Of a stretch of DNA of 64,000 nucleotides, positions 1 through 8,132 are shown piece by piece. The DNA lies in NCBI RefSeq assembly GCF_001661495.1, contig NZ_BDDT01000019.1, positions 1 through 64,000 on the forward strand, in the 5' to 3' direction. The position numbers and the translations under genes are program-made. This DNA comes from Pseudoalteromonas prydzensis. GTDB taxonomy: Bacteria > Pseudomonadota > Gammaproteobacteria > Enterobacterales > Alteromonadaceae. Each line of letters starts with the position of its first letter. Position 1 is the stretch's first letter. Under the pieces are notes generated by a model. That model had not been told where the DNA came from and searched no databases. It worked only from the letters and a program-made list of their open reading frames with translations.

Positions 1-117
1 CTCACCCGTCCGCCGCTCGTCAGCAAAGTAGCAAGCTACTCTCTGTTACCGCTCGACTTGCATGTGTTAGGCCTGCCGCCAGCGTTCAATCTGAGCCATG
101 ATCAAACTCTTCAATTA
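1..117 (-). rRNA. rrs: 16S ribosomal RNA, 5' end only (partial)
   Basis: The reverse complement reads as the conserved first ~117 nt of bacterial 16S rRNA: the GAGTTTGATCATGGCTCAG primer-27F region, then the GAACGCTGGCGG segment and the GACGAGCGGCGGACGGGTGAG block of helix 6. The mature 5' end should lie near 116-117 by comparison with E. coli, which begins AAATTGAAGAG. The rest of the rRNA operon lies beyond the left edge. It is transcribed in the same direction as the alpha ribosomal operon just upstream. Confidence 0.97.
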
Positions 118-345
118 AAAGTTTTTTCTGTCTTCTCCCATAAAGAGAGCCGACACGCTCAATGAATTCTGAATTATTTGTTTTTGTTGCCAAAAACGAA
201 TTGACTGTGCTGCAATAAATAAATTTATTGCTGTTGGTCACTCAGTTTCAATTGAGACTCTAAATTTGTTTGCGTCATCTAGCGAACTAGAATCTGCTGT
301 TAGAACTCAATCTGTACGAGTGCCCACACAGATGATTGCTTTATA

Positions 346-357
346 TTGTTAAAGAAC
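346..357 (-). promoter_or_regulatory. boxA antitermination site of the rRNA leader
   Basis: The minus strand reads GTTCTTTAACAA, a near match to the rrn leader boxA of E. coli (GCTCTTTAACAA). It sits between the promoters and 16S. In known rrn operons NusB/NusE bind boxA RNA to prevent Rho-dependent termination; the role here is by homology. Confidence 0.85.
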
Positions 358-399
358 GTTGCGATTAAAGCGCATTGCTTTATCTCGCTAGGGCTGCGC

Positions 400-427
400 A
401 TGTTACGCTTTCCTATTTTTTTGTCAA
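400..427 (-). promoter_or_regulatory. rRNA promoter P2 (proximal)
   Basis: On the minus strand TTGACA (422-427) and TAACAT (400-405) are separated by 16 bp. A GC-rich stretch (GCGCAGCCC) follows the -10, as in stringently controlled stable-RNA promoters. Its position between P1 and the boxA fits a P2. Confidence 0.6.
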
Positions 428-533
428 CACTTAATTTTAAACCTTCTCAAAAATCTAAACTCAAGTTTTACTCGACTTACTAAGTAGCTAGTGCCCCGCT
501 ATGCGTTGCGCTCTGCCGTCTCAGTGGGGTCGC

Positions 534-561
534 ATTATAGGGAGATCCAAAAACAGATCAA
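534..561 (-). promoter_or_regulatory. rRNA promoter P1 (distal) with UP-like tract
   Basis: On the minus strand TTGATC (556-561) and a perfect TATAAT (534-539) are separated by 16 bp. Downstream is a GC-rich discriminator (GCGACCCC), the hallmark of ppGpp/DksA-responsive rRNA promoters. Upstream, 562-600 is AT-rich with A/T runs as in an UP element. Confidence 0.8.
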
Positions 562-860
562 CCCTTTTTTGAAGAAAACTTTAAATAAATAACCATTCGT
601 TGATTATTTGAACTAAACGCCCAAAAACAATACTAAACATAGCTATTTTCAGCCACTTTAGATGACTAAACGGTAAGATCTTTTAAATGGTTTGAACAAA
701 ATGATCATTATTGATGATCAACAATGCGATCAATATACATAGTTAAGTAGCGATAATAGAGTAGCTGATTGCTATTACATTAAAAGATGTTTTGAAAAGA
801 GAGCTGCGCTTATTGGATGGTACTGAAGTAGCTTGTTTATTTATAGGAATTTTAGATATT

Positions 861-889
861 AAAAAGCCGAGCATTAAGCTCGGCTTTTT
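861..889 (-). terminator. Intrinsic terminator after rplQ
   Basis: An inverted repeat AAAAAGCCGAG / CTCGGCTTTTT surrounds a short loop 15 nt beyond the rplQ stop codon. The U-run on the minus strand ends the alpha operon and separates it from the rRNA promoters. The hairpin is symmetrical enough to work on either strand. Confidence 0.9.
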
Positions 890-903
890 GGTGTCTTTAA
901 GAC

Positions 904-1305
904 TTACTCAGCAGACTGCGCGTCTTCTTGAACTTCTTCGTTCGCAGATGTGCGACCTACTAGTTCAATATAAGCCATTGGTGCATTGTCACCAGCACGG
1001 AAGCCACACTTAATAATACGAGTGTAACCACCTGGACGGTCTGTGTTGCGAGGACCGATTTCACTGAACAATTTACCAACTACTTCTTTATCACGCGTGC
1101 GAGCAAACGCTAAACGGCGATTTGCTACACTGTCAGTCTTAGCCAGTGTGATTAAAGGTTCAATTACACGACGTAACTCTTTCGCTTTTGGCAAAGTAGT
1201 TTTGATGATTTCATGTTTCACCAAAGAACCTGCCATATTGCTGAACATCGCTTTACGATGGCTGCTGTTACGGTTTAATTGACGACCACTCTTACGATGG
1301 CGCAT
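904..1305 (-). CDS. rplQ: 50S ribosomal protein L17
   Basis: This 133-residue protein begins MRHRKSGRQLNRNSSHRKAM, the conserved N-terminus of bacterial L17, and continues through the ITLAKTDSVANRRLAF segment. The C-terminal extension is rich in acidic residues and Gln (EEVQEDAQSAE), as is usual in gammaproteobacteria. L17 binds 23S rRNA domains near the exit tunnel of the large subunit. It is the last gene of the alpha operon, 39 bp after rpoA and just before an intrinsic terminator. An AAGGAT ribosome-binding site precedes the ATG. Confidence 0.98.
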   Translation of the reverse strand: MRHRKSGRQLNRNSSHRKAMFSNMAGSLVKHEIIKTTLPKAKELRRVIEPLITLAKTDSVANRRLAFARTRDKEVVGKLFSEIGPRNTDRPGGYTRIIKCGFRAGDNAPMAYIELVGRTSANEEVQEDAQSAE

Positions 1306-1344
1306 GACCCTATCCTTCTAACTAAACTAATATAGTGATTTAGA

Positions 1345-2331
1345 TTATTCAGCTAGGCTTGCAGGTGGCCAATTTTCTAGGCGCATACCTAGAGATAGAC
1401 CACGTGAAGCTAGCACGTCTTTAATTTCAGTCAGAGACTTCTTGCCTAAGTTAGGCGTTTTAAGAAGCTCGACTTCTGTGCGCTGAACTAAATCACCGAT
1501 ATATTGAATTTGCTCGGCTTTCAAACAGTTTGCTGAACGCACTGTTAGTTCAAGATCATCAACTGGACGAAGTAGAATAGGATCGAATTCTGGCTTCTCT
1601 TCTTTCTCTTCTGGCTCAGTAACATCACGTAAATCTACGAATGCTTCTAGCTGCTCAGCTAAGATAGTAGACGCACGGCGGATCGCTTCTTCTGGATCGA
1701 TAGTGCCGTTTGTTTCCATATCAATGATTAACTTGTCTAAGTCTGTACGTTGTTCAACACGTGCTGATTCAACCGAGTACGCAATACGTTCAACAGGACT
1801 AAATGATGCATCAAGCAACAATCTACCAATTGGACGCTCATCGTCATCAGAGGATAAACGGCTAGATGCCGGCACATACCCACGACCACGTTCAACACGA
1901 ATTCTCATGCTGATCGCACTGTTATCTGCCGTTAAATGACAAATAACATGTTCTGGGTTAGCAATGGTTACATCGCCATCGTGCTGAATATCAGCCGCAG
2001 TCACAGGGCCTACACCAGACTTAGTCAGGGTAAGAAAAACTTCATCTTTACCTTCCAAAGTAACTGCTAGACCTTTAAGATTTAACAGAATTTCAATGAT
2101 GTCTTCTTGTACGCCTTCTTTCGCGCTGTATTCGTGCAACACACCGTCGATTTCAACTTCGGTTACTGCACATCCTGGCATTGACGAAAGAAGTATACGG
2201 CGTAAGGCATTCCCAAGAGTATGACCGAAGCCACGCTCTAATGGCTCTAAAACGACTTTAGAACGAGTTGGGTTAATAGCGTCGATATCGACTAACCTTG
2301 GTTTTAGAAATTCTGTAACAGAACCCTGCAT
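1345..2331 (-). CDS. rpoA: DNA-directed RNA polymerase subunit alpha
   Basis: The protein has 328 residues, close to the 329 of E. coli RpoA. The N-terminal domain (about 1-235) carries the dimerisation and beta/beta' binding segments, including the TLGNALRRILLSSMPG motif. An acidic linker (EPEEKEEKPEF) follows, then the C-terminal domain (about 250-328). The latter keeps the RSANCLKAEQI helix whose Arg, Asn, Cys and Lys contact UP-element DNA and activators in E. coli. It lies between rpsD and rplQ, the normal alpha-operon position, and its product assembles into core polymerase. Confidence 0.99.
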   Translation of the reverse strand: MQGSVTEFLKPRLVDIDAINPTRSKVVLEPLERGFGHTLGNALRRILLSSMPGCAVTEVEIDGVLHEYSAKEGVQEDIIEILLNLKGLAVTLEGKDEVFLTLTKSGVGPVTAADIQHDGDVTIANPEHVICHLTADNSAISMRIRVERGRGYVPASSRLSSDDDERPIGRLLLDASFSPVERIAYSVESARVEQRTDLDKLIIDMETNGTIDPEEAIRRASTILAEQLEAFVDLRDVTEPEEKEEKPEFDPILLRPVDDLELTVRSANCLKAEQIQYIGDLVQRTEVELLKTPNLGKKSLTEIKDVLASRGLSLGMRLENWPPASLAE

Positions 2332-2355
2332 TTTATCCTCTCTTAACTCTTAACT

Positions 2356-2976
2356 TTACTTAGAGTAAAGTTCGACGATTAGTTGTTCATTGATGTCCGC
2401 AGACAGGTCTGAACGCTCTGGTAGGCGTTTAAAATTACCTTCCATTTTCTTACCGTCAACTTCAACCCAAGTCGGTTTTTCACGTTGCTCGGCTAGTTCT
2501 AGAGCAGCGATGATACGAGCTTGTGTCTTAGACTTTTCACGGATAACTACTACATCTTCTGGAGTAATTACGAATGAAGGAATGTTCACAACACGACCAT
2601 TAACTAAAACCGCTTTGTGGCTTACTAACTGACGTGCTTCTGCACGTGTGCTAGCAAAACCCATGCGGTATACAACATTGTCTAAACGTTGCTCTAAAAG
2701 CTGTAACAAGTTTTCACCTGTGTTGCCTTTAAGGCGAGCAGCTTCTTTGTAGTAGTTACGGAATTGCTTTTCTAATACACCGTAGATACGACGTACTTTT
2801 TGCTTTTCACGTAATTGTAAACCGTAATCAGATAAGCGACCTTTACGAGCGCCGTGCTGACCAGGTGCAGTCTCAAGTTTACACTTAGAGTCGATAGCTC
2901 TTACGCCGCTCTTAAGGAACAGGTCAGTACCTTCACGACGACTCAGCTTGAGCTTAGGGCCCAAATATCTTGCCAT
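2356..2976 (-). CDS. rpsD: 30S ribosomal protein S4
   Basis: A 206-residue protein with the MARYLGPKLKLSRREGTDLF start of S4, a lysine- and arginine-rich N-terminal region, and the S4 RNA-binding domain near residues 95-155 (LEQRLDNVVYRMGFASTRAE... VLVNGRVVNIPS). S4 nucleates assembly of the 30S body on 16S rRNA. In E. coli it also represses translation of the alpha operon by binding the rpsM leader, and the matching leader is seen at 3751-3830. It is 24 bp upstream of rpoA. Confidence 0.99.
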   Translation of the reverse strand: MARYLGPKLKLSRREGTDLFLKSGVRAIDSKCKLETAPGQHGARKGRLSDYGLQLREKQKVRRIYGVLEKQFRNYYKEAARLKGNTGENLLQLLEQRLDNVVYRMGFASTRAEARQLVSHKAVLVNGRVVNIPSFVITPEDVVVIREKSKTQARIIAALELAEQREKPTWVEVDGKKMEGNFKRLPERSDLSADINEQLIVELYSK

Positions 2977-2997
2977 GTTATTTCTCCTAACCTATTG

Positions 2998-3384
2998 TTA
3001 AACGCGACGTTTCTTCGGTGGACGACAACCATTGTGTGGTATTGGCGTCACGTCAGTGATGTTGGTGATACGGTAACCAGCAGCATTCAAAGCACGTACA
3101 GCAGATTCACGACCTGGACCTGGACCTTTGATGAAAACTTCTAGATTTTTTAAACCGTATTCTTGAGCAGCAGTACCTGCACGCTCTGCAGCAACCTGAG
3201 CAGCGAATGGTGTAGATTTACGTGAACCACGGAAACCTGAACCACCGGCAGTAGCCCATGATAGTGCATTACCTTGACGGTCGGTAATTGTAACAATAGT
3301 GTTGTTGAAAGAAGCATGAACATGAGCCATACCATCAGCAACTTGCTTTTTAACCTTTTTACGACGAATTGGTGTCTTAGCCAT
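2998..3384 (-). CDS. rpsK: 30S ribosomal protein S11
   Basis: A 128-residue protein with the typical [19 protein letters not shown] segment near residues 22-40, the [14 protein letters not shown] stretch, and the C-terminal PPKKRRV tail. S11 is part of the 30S platform and lines the mRNA exit path with S7 and S18. It lies between rpsM and rpsD with short spacers, in one co-directional transcript. Confidence 0.99.
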
Positions 3385-3396
3385 AATACTATCCCC

Positions 3397-3753
3397 TTAT
3401 CGCTTAATAGGCTTACGAGGACCCTTACGGGTACGCGCGTTAGTCTTTGTTCTTTGACCACGTAGTGGTAAAGAGCGACGGTGACGTAGGCCACGGTAAC
3501 AACCAAGGTCCATAAGGCGCTTGATATTCAAAGTAACTTCACGACGAAGATCACCTTCTACAGTGTACTTGCCAACTTCTTCACGAAGTACGTCAAGTGT
3601 TTCGTCTGAAAGTTCACCGATTTTTGTGGTTTCGGCGATACCAGTCGCTACTAAGATAGCCTTAGAGCGAGTCTTACCTATGCCATAAATAGCTGTTAAA
3701 CCAATAACTGCATGTTTATGATCAGGGACGTTAATGCCAGCGATACGGGCCAC
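3397..3753 (-). CDS. rpsM: 30S ribosomal protein S13 (GTG start)
   Basis: The protein begins MARIAGINVPDHKHAVIGL and ends RTRKGPRKPIKR, the standard S13 of about 118 residues with its helix-hairpin core and extended C-terminal tail reaching the P-site tRNA. The start is taken as GTG at 3753. The Shine-Dalgarno GGAG ends 8 nt before it, whereas the earlier in-frame GTG at 3759 would leave only 2 nt. E. coli rpsM also uses GTG in the same context. The preceding leader folds like the S4-binding pseudoknot, so translation is probably feedback-controlled. Confidence 0.98.
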   Translation of the reverse strand: MARIAGINVPDHKHAVIGLTAIYGIGKTRSKAILVATGIAETTKIGELSDETLDVLREEVGKYTVEGDLRREVTLNIKRLMDLGCYRGLRHRRSLPLRGQRTKTNARTRKGPRKPIKR

Positions 3754-3830
3754 TAACACATCTCCTATATTTGAATTTGGTTATCATCTGTTTGAAGAGC
3801 CCGTAAGGATACTCAAACGAAGACCAAATC
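3751..3830 (-). promoter_or_regulatory. Alpha-operon S4-binding leader (pseudoknot) overlapping the rpsM start
   Basis: The minus strand contains TTTGAGTATCC followed by ACGGGCTCTTCA, nearly the sequence of the E. coli alpha-operon leader recognised by S4. GTTTGA (3811-3816) can pair with TCAAAC (3790-3795). GATTTGGT (3823-3830) can pair with ACCAAATT (about 3774-3781) further downstream, next to the AGGAG and GTG start. In E. coli S4 traps this mRNA in a form in which initiation stalls; the mechanism here is inferred from the conserved sequence and pairing. Confidence 0.85.
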
Positions 3831-3878
3831 ACAATTGAAAACACAGGCCGAGAAACCTCAGCCTGCACGACTTATTAA

Positions 3879-3992
3879 TTAACCTTGCCTTTGCTTATGC
3901 TTAGGCTCACTGCAAATTACACGTACAACACCGGCACGTTTAATAACTTTACAGTTACGGCATATTTTCTTAACGGAAGCACGTACTTTCAT
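3879..3992 (-). CDS. rpmJ: 50S ribosomal protein L36 (zinc-binding form)
   Basis: This 37-codon gene translates as a lysine- and arginine-rich peptide starting MKVRASVKKICRNCKVIKR and ending EPKHKQRQG. It keeps the Cys11, Cys14, Cys27 and His33 ligands of the zinc-ribbon (C+) version of L36. It lies 22 bp downstream of secY and before the alpha-operon leader, its usual place. L36 is a small 23S rRNA-binding protein at the base of the L7/L12 stalk. Confidence 0.97.
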   Translation of the reverse strand: MKVRASVKKICRNCKVIKRAGVVRVICSEPKHKQRQG

Positions 3993-4014
3993 TGCTCAAC
4001 TCCGTAAACTGACC

Positions 4015-5343
4015 TTATCGACCGTAGCCTTTAAGGTTCGCTTTTTTCAGCACAGAATCATATTGATGAGACATCATATGAGTCTGTACTTGTGCCATAA
4101 AGTCCATGATGACAACAACGATAATCAAAATTGATGTACCGCCGAAGTAGAATGGCGTTTGCCATGCCATCGTCATGAATTCGGGCACCAGACAGATAAA
4201 GGTTATATACAAAGCACCTGCCAATGTCAGGCGTGTCATCACTTTATCAATGTATTTCGATGTCTGCTCGCCTGGACGAATACCTGGGATAAATGCGCCA
4301 GATTTTTTCAGGTTATCTGCTGTTTCACGTGGGTTAAACACCAACGCTGTATAGAAAAAGCAGAAGAAGATAATAGCCGCAGCTAAAACTATTGCATACA
4401 AAGGCTGACCTGGAGTCAACGTTGTAGCAATCGCTTGTAGCACATCAGCGACAGGACCTTCACCCTGGCCGAACCAGCTGGCAATAGTACCAGGGAACAG
4501 AATTATACTGCTAGCAAAGATTGGTGGAATAACACCCGCCATGTTTACTTTTAGTGGTAAATGCGTGCTTTGGGCAGCAAATACTTGACGACCTTGTTGG
4601 CGCTTTGCGTAGTTAACGACGATACGACGTTGTCCACGTTCAAAGAACACTACAAGATAAGTAACAGCGAATACGATTACCGCAATCAATAACAGTGCTA
4701 AAACATGTAAATCACCTTGGCGCGCCATTTCGGCTGTCGAACCAATAGCAGACGGCAGGTTAGCTACAATACCAACAAATATCAGAACTGAGATACCGTT
4801 ACCGATACCACGTTCAGTTATTTGCTCGCCCAACCACATCAGGAACATAGTACCGGTTACTAAACTCACCACTGCGGTGAAATAGAATCCGAGACCAGGG
4901 TTAACAACTAACCCGTCCATCATACCCGGTAAGCTTGTGGCAATACCGATTGATTGGATAGTAGCAAGCAAGAGCGTGCCGTAGCGTGTGTACTGGCTAA
5001 TTTTCTTACGACCTTGTTCACCTTCTTTCTTAAGCTCTATAAACGGAGGATACATATGCGTTAATAGTTGCGTAATAATTGAAGCTGTGATGTAAGGCAT
5101 TATACCCAGTGCTAACACCGAAGCGCGCTCAAGCGCACCACCGCTGAACATGTTAAACATTTCAACAATGGTGCCCTTTTGTTGCTCGAAGAAATCGGCA
5201 AGTACAGCGGCGTCAATCCCAGGGATTGGCACAAATGAACCTAGACGGTAAATAATGATAGCGCCCAATACGAATAGTAATCGACGTTTCAATTCCGAAA
5301 GCCCACTTTGTGCACTTTGTATATCTTGACCTGGTTTAGCCAT
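4015..5343 (-). CDS. secY: Preprotein translocase subunit SecY
   Basis: A 442-residue membrane protein with ten predicted hydrophobic segments. It has the SecY landmarks VPIPGID in the first periplasmic region, the MFSGGALERASVLALGIMPY plug region, and the cytosolic FERGQRRIVVNYAKRQQGRQ loop that contacts SecA and ribosomes. SecY forms the inner-membrane channel with SecE and SecG. It is located between rplO and rpmJ as in other spc operons. The length equals that of E. coli SecY to within a residue. Confidence 0.99.
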   Translation of the reverse strand: MAKPGQDIQSAQSGLSELKRRLLFVLGAIIIYRLGSFVPIPGIDAAVLADFFEQQKGTIVEMFNMFSGGALERASVLALGIMPYITASIITQLLTHMYPPFIELKKEGEQGRKKISQYTRYGTLLLATIQSIGIATSLPGMMDGLVVNPGLGFYFTAVVSLVTGTMFLMWLGEQITERGIGNGISVLIFVGIVANLPSAIGSTAEMARQGDLHVLALLLIAVIVFAVTYLVVFFERGQRRIVVNYAKRQQGRQVFAAQSTHLPLKVNMAGVIPPIFASSIILFPGTIASWFGQGEGPVADVLQAIATTLTPGQPLYAIVLAAAIIFFCFFYTALVFNPRETADNLKKSGAFIPGIRPGEQTSKYIDKVMTRLTLAGALYITFICLVPEFMTMAWQTPFYFGGTSILIIVVVIMDFMAQVQTHMMSHQYDSVLKKANLKGYGR

Positions 5344-5353
5344 TAGTACTTCC

Positions 5354-5788
5354 TTAGTCTTCTACCTTGCCTCCGGCGGCTTCGATAGCTTCGCGAGCAC
5401 CTTTAGAGGCTTTAAGGCCTTTAACGGTAACAGCGCGTGAAACTTCGCCAGATTTAACAACTTTAACGAACAGAACGTTCTTTTTAACTAGACCAGCTGC
5501 CTGTAACGTACCTAGGTCTACCACATCGCCTTCAACTTTAGCGATTTCGTATAGGTTAATTTCTGCAGATACTAAAGATTTGCGAGAAGTGAAACCAAAC
5601 TTAGGTAGACGACGTTGCATAGGCATTTGACCGCCTTCAAAACCAACGCGTACTTTACCGCCAGAACGTGATTTTTGACCTTTGTGACCACGGCCACCAG
5701 TCTTACCAAGACCAGAACCGATACCACGACCAACACGTTTACCAGCAGATTTAGATCCTGCAGCAGGAGAAAGTGTATTCAAATGCAT
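5354..5788 (-). CDS. rplO: 50S ribosomal protein L15
   Basis: A 144-residue protein starting MHLNTLSPAAGSKSAGKRVG, followed by the glycine/arginine-rich GRGIGSGLGKTGGRGHKGQ tail that threads into 23S rRNA. The globular C-terminal half contains LVKKNVLFVKVVKSGE. It lies 10 bp upstream of secY in the spc operon, so it is probably translationally linked to neighbouring genes. Confidence 0.98.
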   Translation of the reverse strand: MHLNTLSPAAGSKSAGKRVGRGIGSGLGKTGGRGHKGQKSRSGGKVRVGFEGGQMPMQRRLPKFGFTSRKSLVSAEINLYEIAKVEGDVVDLGTLQAAGLVKKNVLFVKVVKSGEVSRAVTVKGLKASKGAREAIEAAGGKVED

Positions 5789-5793
5789 TCGAA

Positions 5794-5976
5794 TTACCCC
5801 TCAACCTTAACCATGTATGAAACTTGGTTGATCATACCACGTACACATGCTGTGTCTTCCAACTCAACAGTGTGATTGATACGACGTAAACCAAGACCGC
5901 GTAATGTAGCTTTATGCTTCGGTAAACGACCGATAGAGCTCTTTACTTGTGTTACTTTTACAGTTTTATTAGCCAT
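5794..5976 (-). CDS. rpmD: 50S ribosomal protein L30
   Basis: A 60-residue protein with the L30 signature: VKVTQVKSSIGRLPKHKATL, then GLGLRRINHTVELED. The length matches the bacterial family (about 59-60). It lies between rpsE and rplO with spacers of only a few bases. Confidence 0.97.
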   Translation of the reverse strand: MANKTVKVTQVKSSIGRLPKHKATLRGLGLRRINHTVELEDTACVRGMINQVSYMVKVEG

Positions 5977-5979
5977 GGT

Positions 5980-6486
5980 TTACCCCAGAATCTCGTCTAC
6001 TCGAAGACCACGTTTTGCAGCGATCGACTGAGGAGAATTCATATTCTCAAGAGCTGAGATCGTTGCACGTACAACGTTGATCGGGTTAGTAGAACCGTAA
6101 CATTTAGAAAGTACGTTCTGCACACCAGTAACTTCTAGTACTGCACGCATAGCACCACCTGCGATGATACCAGTACCTTCAGAGGCTGGTTTCATAAACA
6201 CAAGAGAGCCAGCATGACGTCCTTTAACAGGATGCTGTAATGTGTTGCCATTTAGGTCTACGTTGATCATGTTACGACGTGCTTTTTCCATTGCTTTTTG
6301 AATAGCAGCTGGAACTTCACGTGCTTTACCATAACCGAAACCTACTTTACCTGCGCCGTCACCAACTACAGTTAGTGCAGTGAAGCTAAAGATACGACCA
6401 CCTTTAACTACTTTAGACACACGGTTCACCGCGATTAGCTTTTCAGCTAGATCAGGCTGTTGTTGCTTTGCTTCTACGTTAGCCAT
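5980..6486 (-). CDS. rpsE: 30S ribosomal protein S5
   Basis: A 168-residue protein with an N-terminal double-stranded-RNA-binding-like domain (LIAVNRVSKVVKGGRIFSFT, VVGDGAGKVGFGYGKAREVP) and the C-terminal S5 domain containing GIIAGGAMRAVLEVTGVQNV. S5 contributes to decoding accuracy and mRNA unwinding at the entry tunnel with S3 and S4. It lies 3 bp upstream of rpmD. Confidence 0.99.
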   Translation of the reverse strand: MANVEAKQQQPDLAEKLIAVNRVSKVVKGGRIFSFTALTVVGDGAGKVGFGYGKAREVPAAIQKAMEKARRNMINVDLNGNTLQHPVKGRHAGSLVFMKPASEGTGIIAGGAMRAVLEVTGVQNVLSKCYGSTNPINVVRATISALENMNSPQSIAAKRGLRVDEILG

Positions 6487-6495
6487 TGTCTACTC

Positions 6496-6846
6496 CTAGA
6501 ATTGCAAACCGGCTTCACGCGCAGCATCTGCTAGCGCCTTCACACGGCCGTGATATTTAAAGCCACTGCGATCAAAAGCAATCTTTTCGATGCCTTTGTC
6601 AGCCGCACGTTCAGCAACCGCTTTACCAACTGCTTGTGCAGCTGCAACGTTGCCTGTGCCTTTAACTGTTTCGCTAATAGCTTTTTCAACAGTAGAAGCA
6701 GCAGCCAGTACATTACCCTCAGCGTTTACAACTTGAGCGTAAATGTGACGTGGCGTGCGGTGGATAACAAGACGCGTTGTGCCTTGTTCAATATAATTTC
6801 TACGAGTGCGTTTAGCACGACGTAGACGAGCTGTTTTTTTATCCAT
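6496..6846 (-). CDS. rplR: 50S ribosomal protein L18
   Basis: A 116-residue protein beginning MDKKTARLRRAKRTRRNYIE, with the basic N-terminus of L18 and the C-terminal FDRSGFKYHGRVKALADAAR motif that binds 5S rRNA with L5 and L25. It lies 10 bp downstream of rplF. Confidence 0.98.
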   Translation of the reverse strand: MDKKTARLRRAKRTRRNYIEQGTTRLVIHRTPRHIYAQVVNAEGNVLAAASTVEKAISETVKGTGNVAAAQAVGKAVAERAADKGIEKIAFDRSGFKYHGRVKALADAAREAGLQF

Positions 6847-6855
6847 CGTCTTACC

Positions 6856-7389
6856 TTACTTCTTCTTAGCCTCTTTACGGCGTACATTCTCATCTGAATA
6901 ACGAACACCTTTACCTTTATAAGGCTCAGGTTTACGGTATGCACGAATGTTAGCAGCTGTTTGACCAACTAACTGCTTATCTACGCCCTTAACTAGAACT
7001 TCTGTTTGGCTTGGAGTTTCAATCGTAATTCCTTCAGGAACTGCGAAATTAACTGGGTGTGAGAAACCAAGAGTTAAATCTAATGTTTTACCCTTAGCTG
7101 CAGCACGGTAACCAACGCCTACTAACTGAAGTTTCTTCTCGTAACCTTCATGCGTACCAACAACCATGTTGTTGATTAGAGCGCGAGCAGTACCTGCTTG
7201 TGCCCATGCATTGGCTACGCCTTCACGAGGTAAAGTTGTAATAACGTTGTCATTAAGTTGTACTTCAACTGCATCGTTGATAGTACGCGTTAATTCGCCG
7301 TTTTTGCCTTTAACTGTGATGTCCTGGCCTTTTAATGTAACTTCTACACCGGCAGGAACATTAATTGGTGCCTTTGCTATGCGAGACAT
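6856..7389 (-). CDS. rplF: 50S ribosomal protein L6
   Basis: A 177-residue protein with two repeated alpha/beta domains: MSRIAKAPINVPAGVEV, the GYEKKLQLVGVGYRAAAKG junction, and the signature YKGKGVRYSDENVRRKEAKK near the C-terminus. L6 sits near the factor-binding centre of the large subunit. It follows rpsH after 13 bp in the spc operon. Confidence 0.98.
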   Translation of the reverse strand: MSRIAKAPINVPAGVEVTLKGQDITVKGKNGELTRTINDAVEVQLNDNVITTLPREGVANAWAQAGTARALINNMVVGTHEGYEKKLQLVGVGYRAAAKGKTLDLTLGFSHPVNFAVPEGITIETPSQTEVLVKGVDKQLVGQTAANIRAYRKPEPYKGKGVRYSDENVRRKEAKKK

Positions 7390-7402
7390 AGTTCCCCTCC
7401 GA

Positions 7403-7795
7403 TTAAGCTACAAAACCAATGATTTCACCACCAACACCAGCACTACGTGCGGCGCGGTCTGTCATTAGGCCTTTAGAAGTTGATACGATAGCGATACCTA
7501 GACCACCCATTACCTTTGGTAATTCGTCACGTCTCTTATAGATACGTAAACCAGGGCGGCTAACACGCTGGATATTTTCAATAACAGCTTTGCCTTCGAA
7601 GTATTTCAACTCGATAGAAAGCTCAGGTTTAACATCGCCGCTTACTGCGAAATCAGTGATGTAACCTTCATCTTTTAATACTTTAGCTAATGCTACTTTC
7701 AGTTTTGAATTAGGCATCGTTACAGATACTTTCTTCGCTGACTGACCGTTACGGATACGTGTGAACAAATCCGCGATAGGATCTTGCAAGCTCAT
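7403..7795 (-). CDS. rpsH: 30S ribosomal protein S8
   Basis: A 130-residue protein starting MSLQDPIADLFTRIRNGQ and ending with GLGIAIVSTSKGLMTDR... GGEIIGFVA, the C-terminal S8 signature that binds helix 21 of 16S rRNA. In E. coli S8 is the translational repressor of the spc operon, acting near the rplE start. The rplE start here keeps the same AUGGCGAAACUGCAUG sequence, so similar feedback is plausible but not shown. Confidence 0.98.
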   Translation of the reverse strand: MSLQDPIADLFTRIRNGQSAKKVSVTMPNSKLKVALAKVLKDEGYITDFAVSGDVKPELSIELKYFEGKAVIENIQRVSRPGLRIYKRRDELPKVMGGLGIAIVSTSKGLMTDRAARSAGVGGEIIGFVA

Positions 7796-7816
7796 AGTCT
7801 TACTCCCGTGATTCTA

Positions 7817-8122
7817 TTACCAGCTAGCCTTTTTAAGGCCAGGAATTTCACCGCGCATAGCTGCTTCGCGAACTTTAATACGGCTCATGCCGAATTTGCG
7901 AAGGTAACCATGTGGGCGGCCCGTAATGTTACAACGATTACGTTGACGTGCAGGGCTAGAATCACGTGGTAAAGCTTGTAGCTTTAATACCGCGTCCCAA
8001 CGATCATCGTCAGATGTTTTCACATCGCTGATGATAGCTTTTAGTGCTGCGCGCTTTTCAGCGAACTGAGCAACTAATTTCGTGCGCTTTGCTTCGCGCG
8101 CTTTCATAGAATTCTTTGCCAT
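7817..8122 (-). CDS. rpsN: 30S ribosomal protein S14 (zinc-free form)
   Basis: A 101-residue protein starting MAKNSMKAREAKRTKLVAQF and containing RNRCNITGRPHGYLRKFGMS near the C-terminus. The length and the lack of the CxxC...CxxC pattern mark the long, zinc-independent S14 of gammaproteobacteria. It sits between rplE and rpsH and belongs to the 30S head. Confidence 0.98.
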   Translation of the reverse strand: MAKNSMKAREAKRTKLVAQFAEKRAALKAIISDVKTSDDDRWDAVLKLQALPRDSSPARQRNRCNITGRPHGYLRKFGMSRIKVREAAMRGEIPGLKKASW

Positions 8123-8132
8123 AACCCTACCC

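Larger units (their letters stand above)
118..860 (-). other. rRNA operon leader and upstream region, no protein gene
   Basis: This stretch holds the rRNA leader (about 118-400), two tandem promoters and, upstream of P1, an AT-rich tract (562-600) of the kind that serves as an UP element. Between about 600 and 860 I see no gene and no clear signal. GATCA is repeated several times around 700-735, which could be upstream activator sites, but this is weak. A small open frame beginning at 792 runs into rplQ antisense and is not credible. Confidence 0.7.

Noticed and set aside
792..1013. Small plus-strand gene upstream of rplQ
   Set aside because: It crosses the rplQ terminator and runs antisense into rplQ, with no similarity or RBS.
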